Positions 24,268 to 32,188 of a stretch of DNA of 64,000 nucleotides are shown here, piece after piece. Below the pieces are notes generated by a model. The model was not told the origin of the DNA and made no database searches. It worked only from the letters and a program-made list of their open reading frames with translations. The position numbers were made by a program, and so were the translations under genes. This DNA comes from DATFVJ01 sp035517695. GTDB lineage: Bacteria > Actinomycetota > Actinomycetes > Streptosporangiales > Streptosporangiaceae. Positions within the stretch are counted from its first letter, which is position 1. Each line of letters starts with the position of its first letter. The stretch is taken from positions 1 to 64,000 of the forward strand of contig DATIYI010000282.1 of assembly GCA_035517695.1 (NCBI GenBank). The letters run 5' to 3'.

Positions 24268-25736
24268 TGCTGCCCCAGATACGCCTTGATGACCGCCACG
24301 GCTATGGGCGCGGCCGCATCCGCGCCCTGACCGCCCCCCTTCACCACGACGCCGACCGCGATCTGCTGGTTGCCAGACTGTGCGAAGCAGGTGAAAACGG
24401 CATCGTCCAAGCCGGTGTTGTTAATCCCATTCTGCGCCGTGCCGGTCTTCGCTCCGACCTCGATGCCCGAGTTCTGCAGGCTTGCTGTGGCGGCATGGGC
24501 GGTGCCAGACGGGCTCTGCACGACGCTCAGCATCATCCTCTTCACCTCACCGGCCACCGCACCGCTCACCGGCTGGGAGAGCGACTGCTGAGTGGCCGCC
24601 TCGACGCTGGACAGGTCCTGCGCCTCGACCTTCTGAACCAGGTAGGGCTTCATGAGCGTGCCCCCATTGGCGATCGTCGCGGAGAACATGGCCTCCTGCA
24701 GCGGCGTTACCGTGTCGTCGAACTGGCCGATCGCCGACTGAGCGACGTGTGGCGGGTCATTAGTCAGCAGCGGCATGTTGCTTTCTGACACGGGCAGCGG
24801 GATTGTCAGGTTCGGGTCGTTCATGCCGAACTTGGTCGCCTGGTCATGCAGGGCCGGACCGCCGATCTTCATGCCGAGGCCACCGAAGACCGTGTTACAC
24901 GACACGGTAAACGCGTAAATGATCGGCACACTGCCTGTCCCGCAGGCCTCCCCGTCGAAGTTGATCAACGTGGCTGTGCTGTCCGGGAGTTGGAGCACCG
25001 TCGGCGCGGGTACCACCGTGTCCGGTGTGTACTTGCCCGAGGAGAACAGCGTTGAGCTTGTCACCACCTTGAAGGTGGAACCTGGCGGGTAGGTCTCGTT
25101 GATGGCACGGTTGAGCAGTGGCTGTGCTGGGCTCTGCCGGTAGGCGGTGTCAATCTTGTTGAGCTTTGTGCCGCTGAATGTGGCGTAGTTGTTCGGGTTA
25201 AAGCTCGGCGCCGACGCGAGAGCGAGGATCGCGCCGGTCTTCGGGTCCAAGGCGACGACGCCGCCCGACAAGCCGGTAGCGAGCAGGTTCTTGTAGGCCG
25301 CGGTCTGTGCCCTGGGATCGATCGTGGTGACGACCTGGGCCCCCTGCGGCTTCTTGCCGGTGATCATGTTCACGAAGTTGCGGACGAGCAGTCTCGGGTC
25401 GTTGCCGGAAAGCAGCTTATCCTCGGTGAGCTCGAGCCCGCTCGCACCGAAGATGGAGTCGTAGCCGGTGACCGGGGCGTACTCCGGGCCGTGCGGGTAC
25501 TGCCGCTGGAACTTGTAGATCACATTCTTGGTCGCGACCGACTTAGCCAGGACCGTGCCGTCGGCGGCGACGATCTGGCCGCGCTGCTGCTGGAACTGCT
25601 GCTCGAACGCGCGCACGTTCGACGGCTTGCTTGTCAGGCTGTCGGCCTGGAAGGCCTGCAGGTAGTTGACGTTCAGCAACAGCACGGCGAACATCACCAG
25701 GCTGGCGATGGAGATGCGGCGCAGCGCACGATTCAC
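24264..25736 (-). CDS. pbpA: Penicillin-binding protein 2-family transpeptidase PbpA
   Basis: 490 residues. An N-terminal membrane helix (ISIASLVMFAVLLLNVNYLQ), a dimerisation/non-catalytic region, then the transpeptidase: catalytic Ser in PPGSTFKV (near residue 220), TVSCNTVF (SxN), and VGAKTGTAQNG (KTG). It crosslinks peptidoglycan at the cell surface and in mycobacteria is needed for septation. GTG 25736 overlaps the rodA stop, and its own stop overlaps pknA. Length is as usual for the family. Confidence 0.96.
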   Translation of the reverse strand: MNRALRRISIASLVMFAVLLLNVNYLQAFQADSLTSKPSNVRAFEQQFQQQRGQIVAADGTVLAKSVATKNVIYKFQRQYPHGPEYAPVTGYDSIFGASGLELTEDKLLSGNDPRLLVRNFVNMITGKKPQGAQVVTTIDPRAQTAAYKNLLATGLSGGVVALDPKTGAILALASAPSFNPNNYATFSGTKLNKIDTAYRQSPAQPLLNRAINETYPPGSTFKVVTSSTLFSSGKYTPDTVVPAPTVLQLPDSTATLINFDGEACGTGSVPIIYAFTVSCNTVFGGLGMKIGGPALHDQATKFGMNDPNLTIPLPVSESNMPLLTNDPPHVAQSAIGQFDDTVTPLQEAMFSATIANGGTLMKPYLVQKVEAQDLSSVEAATQQSLSQPVSGAVAGEVKRMMLSVVQSPSGTAHAATASLQNSGIEVGAKTGTAQNGINNTGLDDAVFTCFAQSGNQQIAVGVVVKGGGQGADAAAPIAVAVIKAYLGQQ

Positions 25737-27187
25737 GTGACCCTCACGACCTGGGTCATCCCCTCCTCCTGAATCGGCTGCGGCGGCGGCCGGCGTGCGC
25801 TATCGCTGATCCGCATCAGGATCCCGATCAGCAGCCAGCTTGCAACGAGCGAAGAACCGCCCTGCGAGAGGAAGGGTGTGGTAATACCAGTGAGCGGGAT
25901 GAGCCTGGTGACCCCGCCGACGATCACGAACACCTGGAGTCCGAGCACGAAGGACAGGCCGCCTGCGAGCAGTTTGGAGAACGGGTCGCGTACGGTGAGC
26001 GCCGCGCGCAGCCCGCGCTGCACGATCAGCCCGTAGATGAGCAGGATGGCCATCAGCCCGGTCAGGCCAAGCTCCTCGCCGAACGAGGACACGATGAAGT
26101 CGCTCTGCGCGAGCGGCGTCAGATACGGCTGGCCCTGGCCCCATCCCCGGCCCACCACTCCCCCAGAACCCATCCCGTAGACGCCCTGAGCGAGCTGGTA
26201 CGACGGCGCGCAGTTGGTCTGGGTGGCAGGATTGCAGTTGATGTTCGCAGCGGTGAACGTGTGCCTCCAGATCTCGAAGCGCGCACCGACGTGGGTGAAA
26301 AGGGCTGCCGTCACCAGCACGCCAACCACGAAGAGGGCCACGCCGATGAGCAGCCACGAAGTCCGCTGAGTCGCGATGTAGATCATGGCGATGAACAAAC
26401 CGAAGAACATCGCGGACGTGCCGATGTCGGACTCGAAGATCAGGATCATCAGGCTGGCGGCCCAGGCGACGAGCACGGGGCCGAGGTCGCGCGCCCGTGG
26501 CAGGTCGATACCGAGGACTCGCCGTCCCGCGAGCGCGAGCACATCGCGCTTGACCACCAGATAACCGGCGAAGAAGATCGCCAGTGCCAGCTTCGCGAAC
26601 TCGCCAGGCTGGATGGAGAAGCCGCCGACGATGATCCACACCTTGGCGCCGTTGATCGCGCTCAGCGAACTCGGCAGCAGCGCTGGGATGGCGAGCATGA
26701 TCAGTCCGGCGATGCCGAGCGTGTACGTGTACCGCTGCAGGACGCGGATCTCGCGGACCGCGACGAGCACCACGATGAACCCCACGATGCCGAGCCCAGT
26801 CCACAGGAGCTGCGTGGTGGTGGCGGAGGCGGCGAGCGTATTGCCCGGCATCAAGCCCGCCTGGCTGGCCAGCTGAAGCCGGTGAATCATCACTAGGCCG
26901 AGGCCGTTGAGTATCGCGGCGAGCGGCAGCATTAGCGGATCACCCCACGGCGCGAACCTGCGCACCGTCAGGTGGGCCGCGACCAGCAACCCCGCGAAGG
27001 CGAGGCCGTAGCCGAACGCGCCTGAGGGCAGCTTGCCGTTGACCCCGAACCCCACGTTCGCATAGGCGAAGAACGTGATGAGCACGGCGAATGCAAGCAT
27101 GGCCAGTTCGGTGCCGCGGCGCTTGCGCAGCATCGGCGCGAACGCCACGCCGCCCCCCTGGGAGGCTATTCCTGCCCCGGCACTCAT
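25733..27187 (-). CDS. rodA: FtsW/RodA/SpoVE family glycosyltransferase RodA
   Basis: 484 residues from ATG 27187, whose ATGA overlaps the pstP stop. The open frame continues upstream but inside pstP. About ten to twelve membrane helices; SEDS-family blocks include QLLWTGLGIVGFIVVLVAVR, GGFSIQPGEFAKLALAIFFA and FLSQGGSSLVASWLLIGILM. SEDS proteins polymerise lipid II into glycan and work with a cognate PBP, here PbpA encoded directly downstream. Confidence 0.95.
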   Translation of the reverse strand: MSAGAGIASQGGGVAFAPMLRKRRGTELAMLAFAVLITFFAYANVGFGVNGKLPSGAFGYGLAFAGLLVAAHLTVRRFAPWGDPLMLPLAAILNGLGLVMIHRLQLASQAGLMPGNTLAASATTTQLLWTGLGIVGFIVVLVAVREIRVLQRYTYTLGIAGLIMLAIPALLPSSLSAINGAKVWIIVGGFSIQPGEFAKLALAIFFAGYLVVKRDVLALAGRRVLGIDLPRARDLGPVLVAWAASLMILIFESDIGTSAMFFGLFIAMIYIATQRTSWLLIGVALFVVGVLVTAALFTHVGARFEIWRHTFTAANINCNPATQTNCAPSYQLAQGVYGMGSGGVVGRGWGQGQPYLTPLAQSDFIVSSFGEELGLTGLMAILLIYGLIVQRGLRAALTVRDPFSKLLAGGLSFVLGLQVFVIVGGVTRLIPLTGITTPFLSQGGSSLVASWLLIGILMRISDSARRPPPQPIQEEGMTQVVRVT

Positions 27188-28656
27188 GGCGTCGCTCCCG
27201 CCGTGGGCGTGGCGGGTGGCTGAGATCCCGTCGATGTCGCTCCTGCGACGTTCGCTGTCGCGGGCGGGCAGGCCGGCGGAACCGGGGGCCGCGGCGGCTT
27301 CGGCTTCGCCTGCTTGCCCTTTGCAGGCTTCGGCCAATGGGCCACCTCGTTCTGCCATACTGCCAGCTCCGCCTGCGCCACCTGGCAGGCACGCACTTCG
27401 CCCGCGACCCGGTTGACAATGCCGCGGGCGTCGGCGAGACCGGTCGCTGATATCGCGGCCGCAATTCGTGTCCGATCATCCTGCGGGACCGCCGCGAGCG
27501 GGATGCCGGTGCGCTCGTAGACAGACGACAGGCTCAGGCCCGCGACCTTCTGGTTGATACCACGGAAGATCACGACCTTGCCGCCGTCGGCCGCGACGTA
27601 ATACTGGCTCTGCGAATACCGCCACGCGGCGAAACCGCCGCCCGCGATGACGGCGAACAACAGGACGAGGATGGCGGTGACAATGGGCCAGCGCCGCCGC
27701 GACCGGATGGCCGCGCCGCCCTCCTCGTCATCTGCCGCTGCCCTCGCCTGGCCGTTCCCGTTGGCGGTATCCACAATCCCGGGCCCGACGGTGGGTTGCG
27801 GCGCGGTGTGAGTGAGCGCGTTGGCGCGGCCCGCCGGGGTGTCAGGCCGGGCCATTGGCTGCGGCGGCATGCCCCTGCCGTTGGACGCGGCGCCTGCGAT
27901 AACCGCAACCTCGGTCGGCGCGAGCCTGGCCGTTGCACTGTCCACCACATCGGCGACGATGCAGGTGATGTTGTCTGGGCCGCCGCCACGGTTGGCGAGT
28001 TCGACCAACTGGATCACGGCCTGGTCGGGCTCACTGACCGTGCTGAGCGTCCGGTGCAGCGTTTCCGCGCTCACCACGCTGGAAAGTCCGTCCGAGCAGA
28101 GCAGGTAGCGGTCGCCGATCTTTGCTTCGCGAAGTGACACGTCGGGTTCGGCCTCGCTCCTGCCGTCGAGTGCGCGCAGGATCAGCGAACGCTGTGGGTG
28201 GGTCGCTGCCTCGTCCGGGCTGATGCGGCCCTCGTCCTGCAACCGCTGCACGAGGGTATGGTCATGGGTTATCTGATAAAGCTCGCCGTCCCGTAGCAGG
28301 TAGGCGCGTGAGTCGCCGATATGGCACAGTGCCATCCGGGCTCCCGACCAGAGCATCGCGGTGAGCGTGGTGCCCATCCCGTCCAGGGCGGGATTGGCGA
28401 TGACCATCTGGTGCAGTGTGGTGTTGGCTTCGCGGACTGCCCGGCCGAGCGCATCGGCGAGATCGGTGCCTGGCATGTCGTCGTCAAGGCGGGCAAGAGC
28501 GGAAATGGCCACCGCGCTCGCTACCTCACCCGCGGCGTGTCCGCCCATGCCGTCAGCAACGGCGAGCAGGCGCGGGCCCGCGTACGCCGAATCCTCGTTT
28601 CCCTCCCGAAGGAGCCCGACGTCAGAGCGGACCGCGTATCGGAGTGCAAGTGTCAT
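27184..28656 (-). CDS. pstP: PP2C-family serine/threonine phosphatase PstP
   Basis: 490 residues. Cytoplasmic PP2C domain in the first 235 or so: RSDVGLLREGNEDS, LLAVADGMGGHAAGEVAS (metal-binding Asp/Gly), LCHIGDSRAYLLRDGELYQI, LLCSDGLSS and GGGPDNITCIVADV. A long linker, a membrane helix near residue 333 (PIVTAILVLLFAVIAGGGFA) and an extracytoplasmic domain follow. It reverses PknA/PknB phosphorylation. ATG 28656 overlaps the fhaB stop by ATGA. The C-terminus is Pro/Lys- and Thr-rich. Confidence 0.96.
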   Translation of the reverse strand: MTLALRYAVRSDVGLLREGNEDSAYAGPRLLAVADGMGGHAAGEVASAVAISALARLDDDMPGTDLADALGRAVREANTTLHQMVIANPALDGMGTTLTAMLWSGARMALCHIGDSRAYLLRDGELYQITHDHTLVQRLQDEGRISPDEAATHPQRSLILRALDGRSEAEPDVSLREAKIGDRYLLCSDGLSSVVSAETLHRTLSTVSEPDQAVIQLVELANRGGGPDNITCIVADVVDSATARLAPTEVAVIAGAASNGRGMPPQPMARPDTPAGRANALTHTAPQPTVGPGIVDTANGNGQARAAADDEEGGAAIRSRRRWPIVTAILVLLFAVIAGGGFAAWRYSQSQYYVAADGGKVVIFRGINQKVAGLSLSSVYERTGIPLAAVPQDDRTRIAAAISATGLADARGIVNRVAGEVRACQVAQAELAVWQNEVAHWPKPAKGKQAKPKPPRPPVPPACPPATANVAGATSTGSQPPATPTAGATP

Positions 28657-29126
28657 CTGCGCAGTTCCAGAACCGTCTTGCCGATCCTGATCGGCACGCC
28701 GACCGGCACGGGTGTCGGCCGGGTAACTTTCTGACGGTCGAGATAGGTTCCGTTGGTCGAACCGAGGTCTTCAACGATCCACTGGCCGTCTTGTGGGAAT
28801 AGCCGGGCATGTCGGCTCGAAGCGTAGTCATCGTTGAGCACCAGCGTGGCATCATTGGCCCGGCCGAGGGTGATCTGCTGATCATTGAGGCCCAGGGCTG
28901 TGCCGGCGAGCGGACCCTGCGTGATCACGACATGCCCCGGCACCCCCCGCTTTCCGCGCGGCTGCTTCGGTGGCCGCTGGGTTTGCTGCCGCTGGCGGGC
29001 CGCCTTCCGCGAGCTTGACGACTGGCCGAACATGTCGGTCCGCACGACGCCGACGGCGGCGATCACGAACAGCCAGAGGACGGCCAGGAACGCCAGCCGG
29101 ATGAGAGTGAGGGTGAGCTCGTTCAT
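28653..29126 (-). CDS. fhaB: FHA-domain protein FhaB (FipA)
   Basis: 157 residues from ATG 29126 (MNELTLTLIRLAFLAVLWLF), an N-terminal membrane anchor followed by a basic linker and a C-terminal FHA domain with ITLGRANDATLVLNDDYASS, RHARLF and VEDLGSTNGTYLDRQKV. The GR, SSRH and STNG residues bind phosphothreonine. FhaB links PknA/B signalling to division and transport proteins at the membrane. Its stop overlaps the pstP start. Confidence 0.95.
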   Translation of the reverse strand: MNELTLTLIRLAFLAVLWLFVIAAVGVVRTDMFGQSSSSRKAARQRQQTQRPPKQPRGKRGVPGHVVITQGPLAGTALGLNDQQITLGRANDATLVLNDDYASSRHARLFPQDGQWIVEDLGSTNGTYLDRQKVTRPTPVPVGVPIRIGKTVLELRR

Positions 29127-29228
29127 CGGGCGATGCATCCTTGGGTTGGTCCGGCATCAGGCTGGTGCAGTGCTGTAGGTGTCGCTCTAGGTATCGGGAT
29201 CGGCAAATCTTCTGGTGGGTGCATGCCG

Positions 29229-29996
29229 TCAATGCGGCGGATCGGCGCGGAAGGTGAGCGTGGTCCGGCCGATCGTCACCCGCGACCCGTCGGTCAATGA
29301 TGCGCGCCTGATCGGCTGGCCGTTGACGAAGGTACCGTTAGTAGAGCCAAGGTCGACCACAACGACATCGCCATCCTCGACCCGAAGCTCGGCATGGTGC
29401 CGCGACACACCCGGGTCTACCAGCCGCAGGTCGCAGTCGGTACCCCTGCCGAGCAAAGTGACAGGGGTGGCTAGTTCATAGGTCCGCTGATCACCGCCTT
29501 GCGAGGCGCCGTCCACCGACACACCGCCGCCGGACACGACCAGCCGCGGGTGACCGGCGAAGCCGCCGTAAGACCGCGGCACGTCGCTGACGGGCTGGCG
29601 GATCTCGCCACCTTCCACGGTGCTTCCCCGGATCACCCCAGAACGGATCCTGAAGGTCCCTGTGGTCAACTCTGGCACGCCCTGGAACCGCGTGCGGACC
29701 GGTCCGACGAATGAGTAGCCCTGCTCCTTGGCGTAGTCACGCGCCAGGTTGGCGAGCTCGACGCCGAGGCTGCCCGCATACACCGCGAGCCGCTCATTGT
29801 CGGTCTCGGCAAGCTCCACCACGAAGTCGTTCGGCACCAGCGTGCGGCCCTGCGCGACAATGGCAGCACGGTCGTCCATCTCACGCTGCACCGCACTGGC
29901 GATCTCGACTGGTTGCAGTTCCGACTTAAAGGCCCGCGCGAACGCACCTTCGACCATGCCTTCTAGGCGGCGTTCGAAGCGCTGCAGAACTCCCAA
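29229..29996 (-). CDS. fhaA: FHA-domain protein FhaA (DUF3662-FHA)
   Basis: 255 residues starting at TTG 29996 with a strong GGGAGGT 6 bp upstream; the product starts GVLQRFERRLEGMVEGAF. The N-terminal DUF3662 domain (to about residue 125) contains VEIASAVQREMDDRA and VPNDFVVELAETDNERLAVY. The linker is short. The C-terminal FHA domain has VTLLGRGTDCDLRLVDPGVS, RHHAEL and VDLGSTNGTFVNGQPI. FhaA binds phosphorylated MviN/MurJ and controls peptidoglycan synthesis. It is the first gene of the operon. A palindrome TACGATCGTA (30023-30032) lies about 25 bp upstream. Confidence 0.95.
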   Translation of the reverse strand: MGVLQRFERRLEGMVEGAFARAFKSELQPVEIASAVQREMDDRAAIVAQGRTLVPNDFVVELAETDNERLAVYAGSLGVELANLARDYAKEQGYSFVGPVRTRFQGVPELTTGTFRIRSGVIRGSTVEGGEIRQPVSDVPRSYGGFAGHPRLVVSGGGVSVDGASQGGDQRTYELATPVTLLGRGTDCDLRLVDPGVSRHHAELRVEDGDVVVVDLGSTNGTFVNGQPIRRASLTDGSRVTIGRTTLTFRADPPH

Positions 29997-30081
29997 CGAG
30001 GCACCTCCCTCCCTTCATCGTCTACGATCGTATCGGCGCAGTGGCGTGCTGCGGCGACGTGCTAACCTAGCTCACTGCCCA

Positions 30082-30164
30082 GGGCGGGTGGCGGAATGGC
30101 AGACGCGCACGGTTCAGGTCCGTGTGTCCGCAAGGACGTGAGGGTTCAAATCCCTCCTCGCCCA
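30082..30164 (+). tRNA. tRNA-Leu(CAG)
   Basis: Class II tRNA: acceptor GGGCGGG/CTCGCCC with discriminator A, anticodon stem-loop CACGG-TTCAGGT-CCGTG with anticodon CAG, long variable arm TGTCCGCAAGGACG, and T-arm AGGG-TTCAAAT-CCCT. No CCA is encoded. The last bases (GCCCA) are also the start of an 86-bp direct repeat. Confidence 0.96.
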
Positions 30165-30332
30165 CGCGTGCTCGCCGGGCTTTGACCGGCTTCGCAGCGA
30201 CGTTGTGCTGGTCCGGGGGGCGACCCCCCGGAACCCCCCGGCTGTGCCCACGCGTGCTCGCCGGGCTTTGACCGGCTTCGCAGCGGCGTTGTGCTGGTCC
30301 GGGGGGCGACCCCCCGGAACCCCCCGGCGCCC
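30161..30332. repeat. 86-bp tandem duplication with a perfect GC hairpin in each copy
   Basis: Two nearly identical units (30161-30246 and 30247-30332) start at the tRNA-Leu 3' end. Each holds CCGGGGGG-CGA-CCCCCCGG, a perfect 8-bp stem, followed by AACCCCCCGG. One visible mismatch separates the two (GCGACG versus GCGGCG). The hairpin resembles a terminator core but lacks a T-run. Confidence 0.9.
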
Positions 30333-30630
30333 GCGCCCGGCTCGGCAACTCGCAACGGAACCCACGGCCCGCGCCCGGCTCGGCGACGTGCCGGTTTGGG
30401 TGGCGAGTATCGCGTTTGTCACAGGGAAACCAGAATTCTCCCAAACGGCTGCCGCGTGGCGCGACGGCGCTGGAACGTGCCCGAACAATTTCGTTCTGTT
30501 ACTGGATGTGACAGGCAGGCTGGATGTGACATTCAGGCCGGCTGCAGCCCGCCGCACGTGGCCCGGCCAGAGGACCTGGACAGTGATCTGGCAGTTTCAT
30601 CCGCGGGCTGGGTCCGGCAGACTCTGATAC
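30333..30630. other. Intergenic region downstream of the duplication
   Basis: A second imperfect direct repeat is present: CCGCGCCCGGCTCGGC occurs at about 30333 and 30369. No gene is supported before the glycosylase start. Confidence 0.4.
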
Positions 30631-31539
30631 ATGCCTGAACTGCCCGAAGTGGAGGCGCTCGCGATCTTCCTGCGTGAGCGCGCGGTTGGGCGCACCGTCG
30701 CCCGGGCGGATGTGGCGGCGATCTCGGTGCTGAAGACCTACGATCCACCGCTTACCGCGCTTGCGGGCCTCGCCGTCACCGGCGTGGCAAGGCATGGCAA
30801 ATTCCTCGACATCTACTGCGGCGCCGAGCGGGACATGGACCAGGACAGGGAGCCGACCTCGGACGAGCCGCCGCTGCACCTAATTACCCACCTGGCACGG
30901 GCCGGCTGGCTGCGCTGGCGGGATAGTCTGCCGGCCGAGCCGCCGCGGCCGGGCAAAGGCCCGCTGGCATTTCGGGTGGTGCTCGACGACGGATCCGGCT
31001 TCGACCTCACCGAGGCGGGAACCCAGAAGCGGCTCGCGGTCTATCTCGTCCGCGACCCAGCCGAGGTGCCGGGCATCGCGGCCCTTGGTCCCGATCCGCT
31101 CGCCCCGGATTTCGATGTCGCCGCGCTTGCCGCGCTGCTCAGCGGGCGCCGGACACAGATCAAGGGAGTACTGCGCGATCAGAGCATCGTCGCGGGCATC
31201 GGCAACGCCTACTCCGACGAGGTGTTGCACGTCGCGAAGATGTCACCCTACAAGCTCGCCGCGAGCCTCACGGCGGACGAGGTGGCCACGCTGCACGCCG
31301 CGATCGTGGACACCTTGCGCGGTGCGGTGGCCAGGTCGGCGGGCTTGGCGGCAGGAGACCTGAAGGCCGAGAAGAAGACCGGCCTCCGCGTACACGGGCG
31401 CGCCGGGCAAGCGTGCCCCGTCTGCGGCGAAACAATCAGGGAGGTGTCGTTCGCAGACTCCGCGCTCCAGTACTGTCCGACCTGCCAGACGGGCGGCAAG
31501 CCGCTCGCTGATCGTCGGCTGTCCCGGCTGCTCAAGTAA
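30631..31539 (+). CDS. Formamidopyrimidine-DNA glycosylase/endonuclease VIII family protein
   Basis: 302 residues. The start MPELPEVEALAIFL provides Pro2 and Glu3, the catalytic residues of this family. The helix-two-turn-helix region has IKGVLRDQSIVAGIGNAYSD. A C-terminal C4 zinc finger is formed by ACPVCGETIREV and YCPTCQTGGKPLADRRLSRL. It removes oxidised bases from DNA and nicks the strand. The sequence is closer to the actinobacterial Nei-like branch than to classical MutM. Its TAA stop (31537-31539) is the first codon of a 17-bp repeat array. Confidence 0.93.
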   Translation: MPELPEVEALAIFLRERAVGRTVARADVAAISVLKTYDPPLTALAGLAVTGVARHGKFLDIYCGAERDMDQDREPTSDEPPLHLITHLARAGWLRWRDSLPAEPPRPGKGPLAFRVVLDDGSGFDLTEAGTQKRLAVYLVRDPAEVPGIAALGPDPLAPDFDVAALAALLSGRRTQIKGVLRDQSIVAGIGNAYSDEVLHVAKMSPYKLAASLTADEVATLHAAIVDTLRGAVARSAGLAAGDLKAEKKTGLRVHGRAGQACPVCGETIREVSFADSALQYCPTCQTGGKPLADRRLSRLLK

Positions 31540-31616
31540 CCCGGCTGTGCAGCTAACCCGGAGCTAACCCGGCTGTGCAGCTAACCCGGCTGTGCAGCTA
31601 ACCTGGCTAACCCAGC
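31537..31616. repeat. 17-bp tandem repeat starting at the glycosylase stop codon
   Basis: TAACCCGGCTGTGCAGC is present at 31537-31553, 31565-31581 and 31582-31598, with shortened copies at 31554-31564, 31599-31607 and 31608-31616. The first TAA is the stop codon of the glycosylase gene. The other side ends at the stop of the SSI-type gene. Confidence 0.95.
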
Positions 31617-31617
31617 T

Positions 31618-32064
31618 CTACGGACTTGGAACCGGGCTGGCGTAGGGCCCGAACACGGCCCCGATCCGGCTCCAGCGCGCCGTCTGGCAGCCGTCGACCC
31701 TCGAAAACGTCGCATGCACCGATGTGCCATGCCACGTTCCTTCTATGGTCGCGGTCTGCGGGCCCCCGTAGATCATTGGGCACATGATGCCGCGCCGCAC
31801 CGGCGCGAACGGATCGGAGACCCCGGCGAGTGCGGCGCATGCCGTGGCCGGATGCGGGAGAGTACCGCCGGCCGGATCGCAGGTGAGTGCCCAACGCTGC
31901 GCGGAGGCGTTTGCGCTCGGCCTGACCTCGATCGTCAGCGACACGGGCGGATGCGTGGGGCTTGGCACCCCGCCCACGGCGGCATGCTGTGAGCCACACG
32001 CGGCGAGCGCGAGCATCGTCGCAGTGACCGCAACGACGGCCGCCGATGTCGTTGGGACCTTCAT
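31618..32064 (-). CDS. Subtilisin inhibitor-like (SSI family) lipoprotein
   Basis: 148 residues from ATG 32064. Signal peptide MKVPTTSAAVVAVTATMLAL ending in the lipobox LAAC. The SSI fold is shown by LTCDPAGGTLPHPATACAAL, then IMCPMIYGGPQTATIEGTWH and FSRVDGCQTARW, with the four conserved Cys that form two disulfides and the reactive-site loop around the CPMIYG segment. SSI proteins block serine proteases such as subtilisin and are common in Streptomyces. A membrane-tethered form suggests protection of the producing cell's surface. Confidence 0.88.
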   Translation of the reverse strand: MKVPTTSAAVVAVTATMLALAACGSQHAAVGGVPSPTHPPVSLTIEVRPSANASAQRWALTCDPAGGTLPHPATACAALAGVSDPFAPVRRGIMCPMIYGGPQTATIEGTWHGTSVHATFSRVDGCQTARWSRIGAVFGPYASPVPSP

Positions 32065-32188
32065 GCGGGTTGGACGCCCCCCGGCCACCCCCGGTTCCGC
32101 CCGGGTCGCGCCTCAGCGACCACTGGTAGTAGCTGCCGCCCCGCTGTTCGGTCCAGGCGACGACCGCACGGGCCAAATGCGCTAGCGA

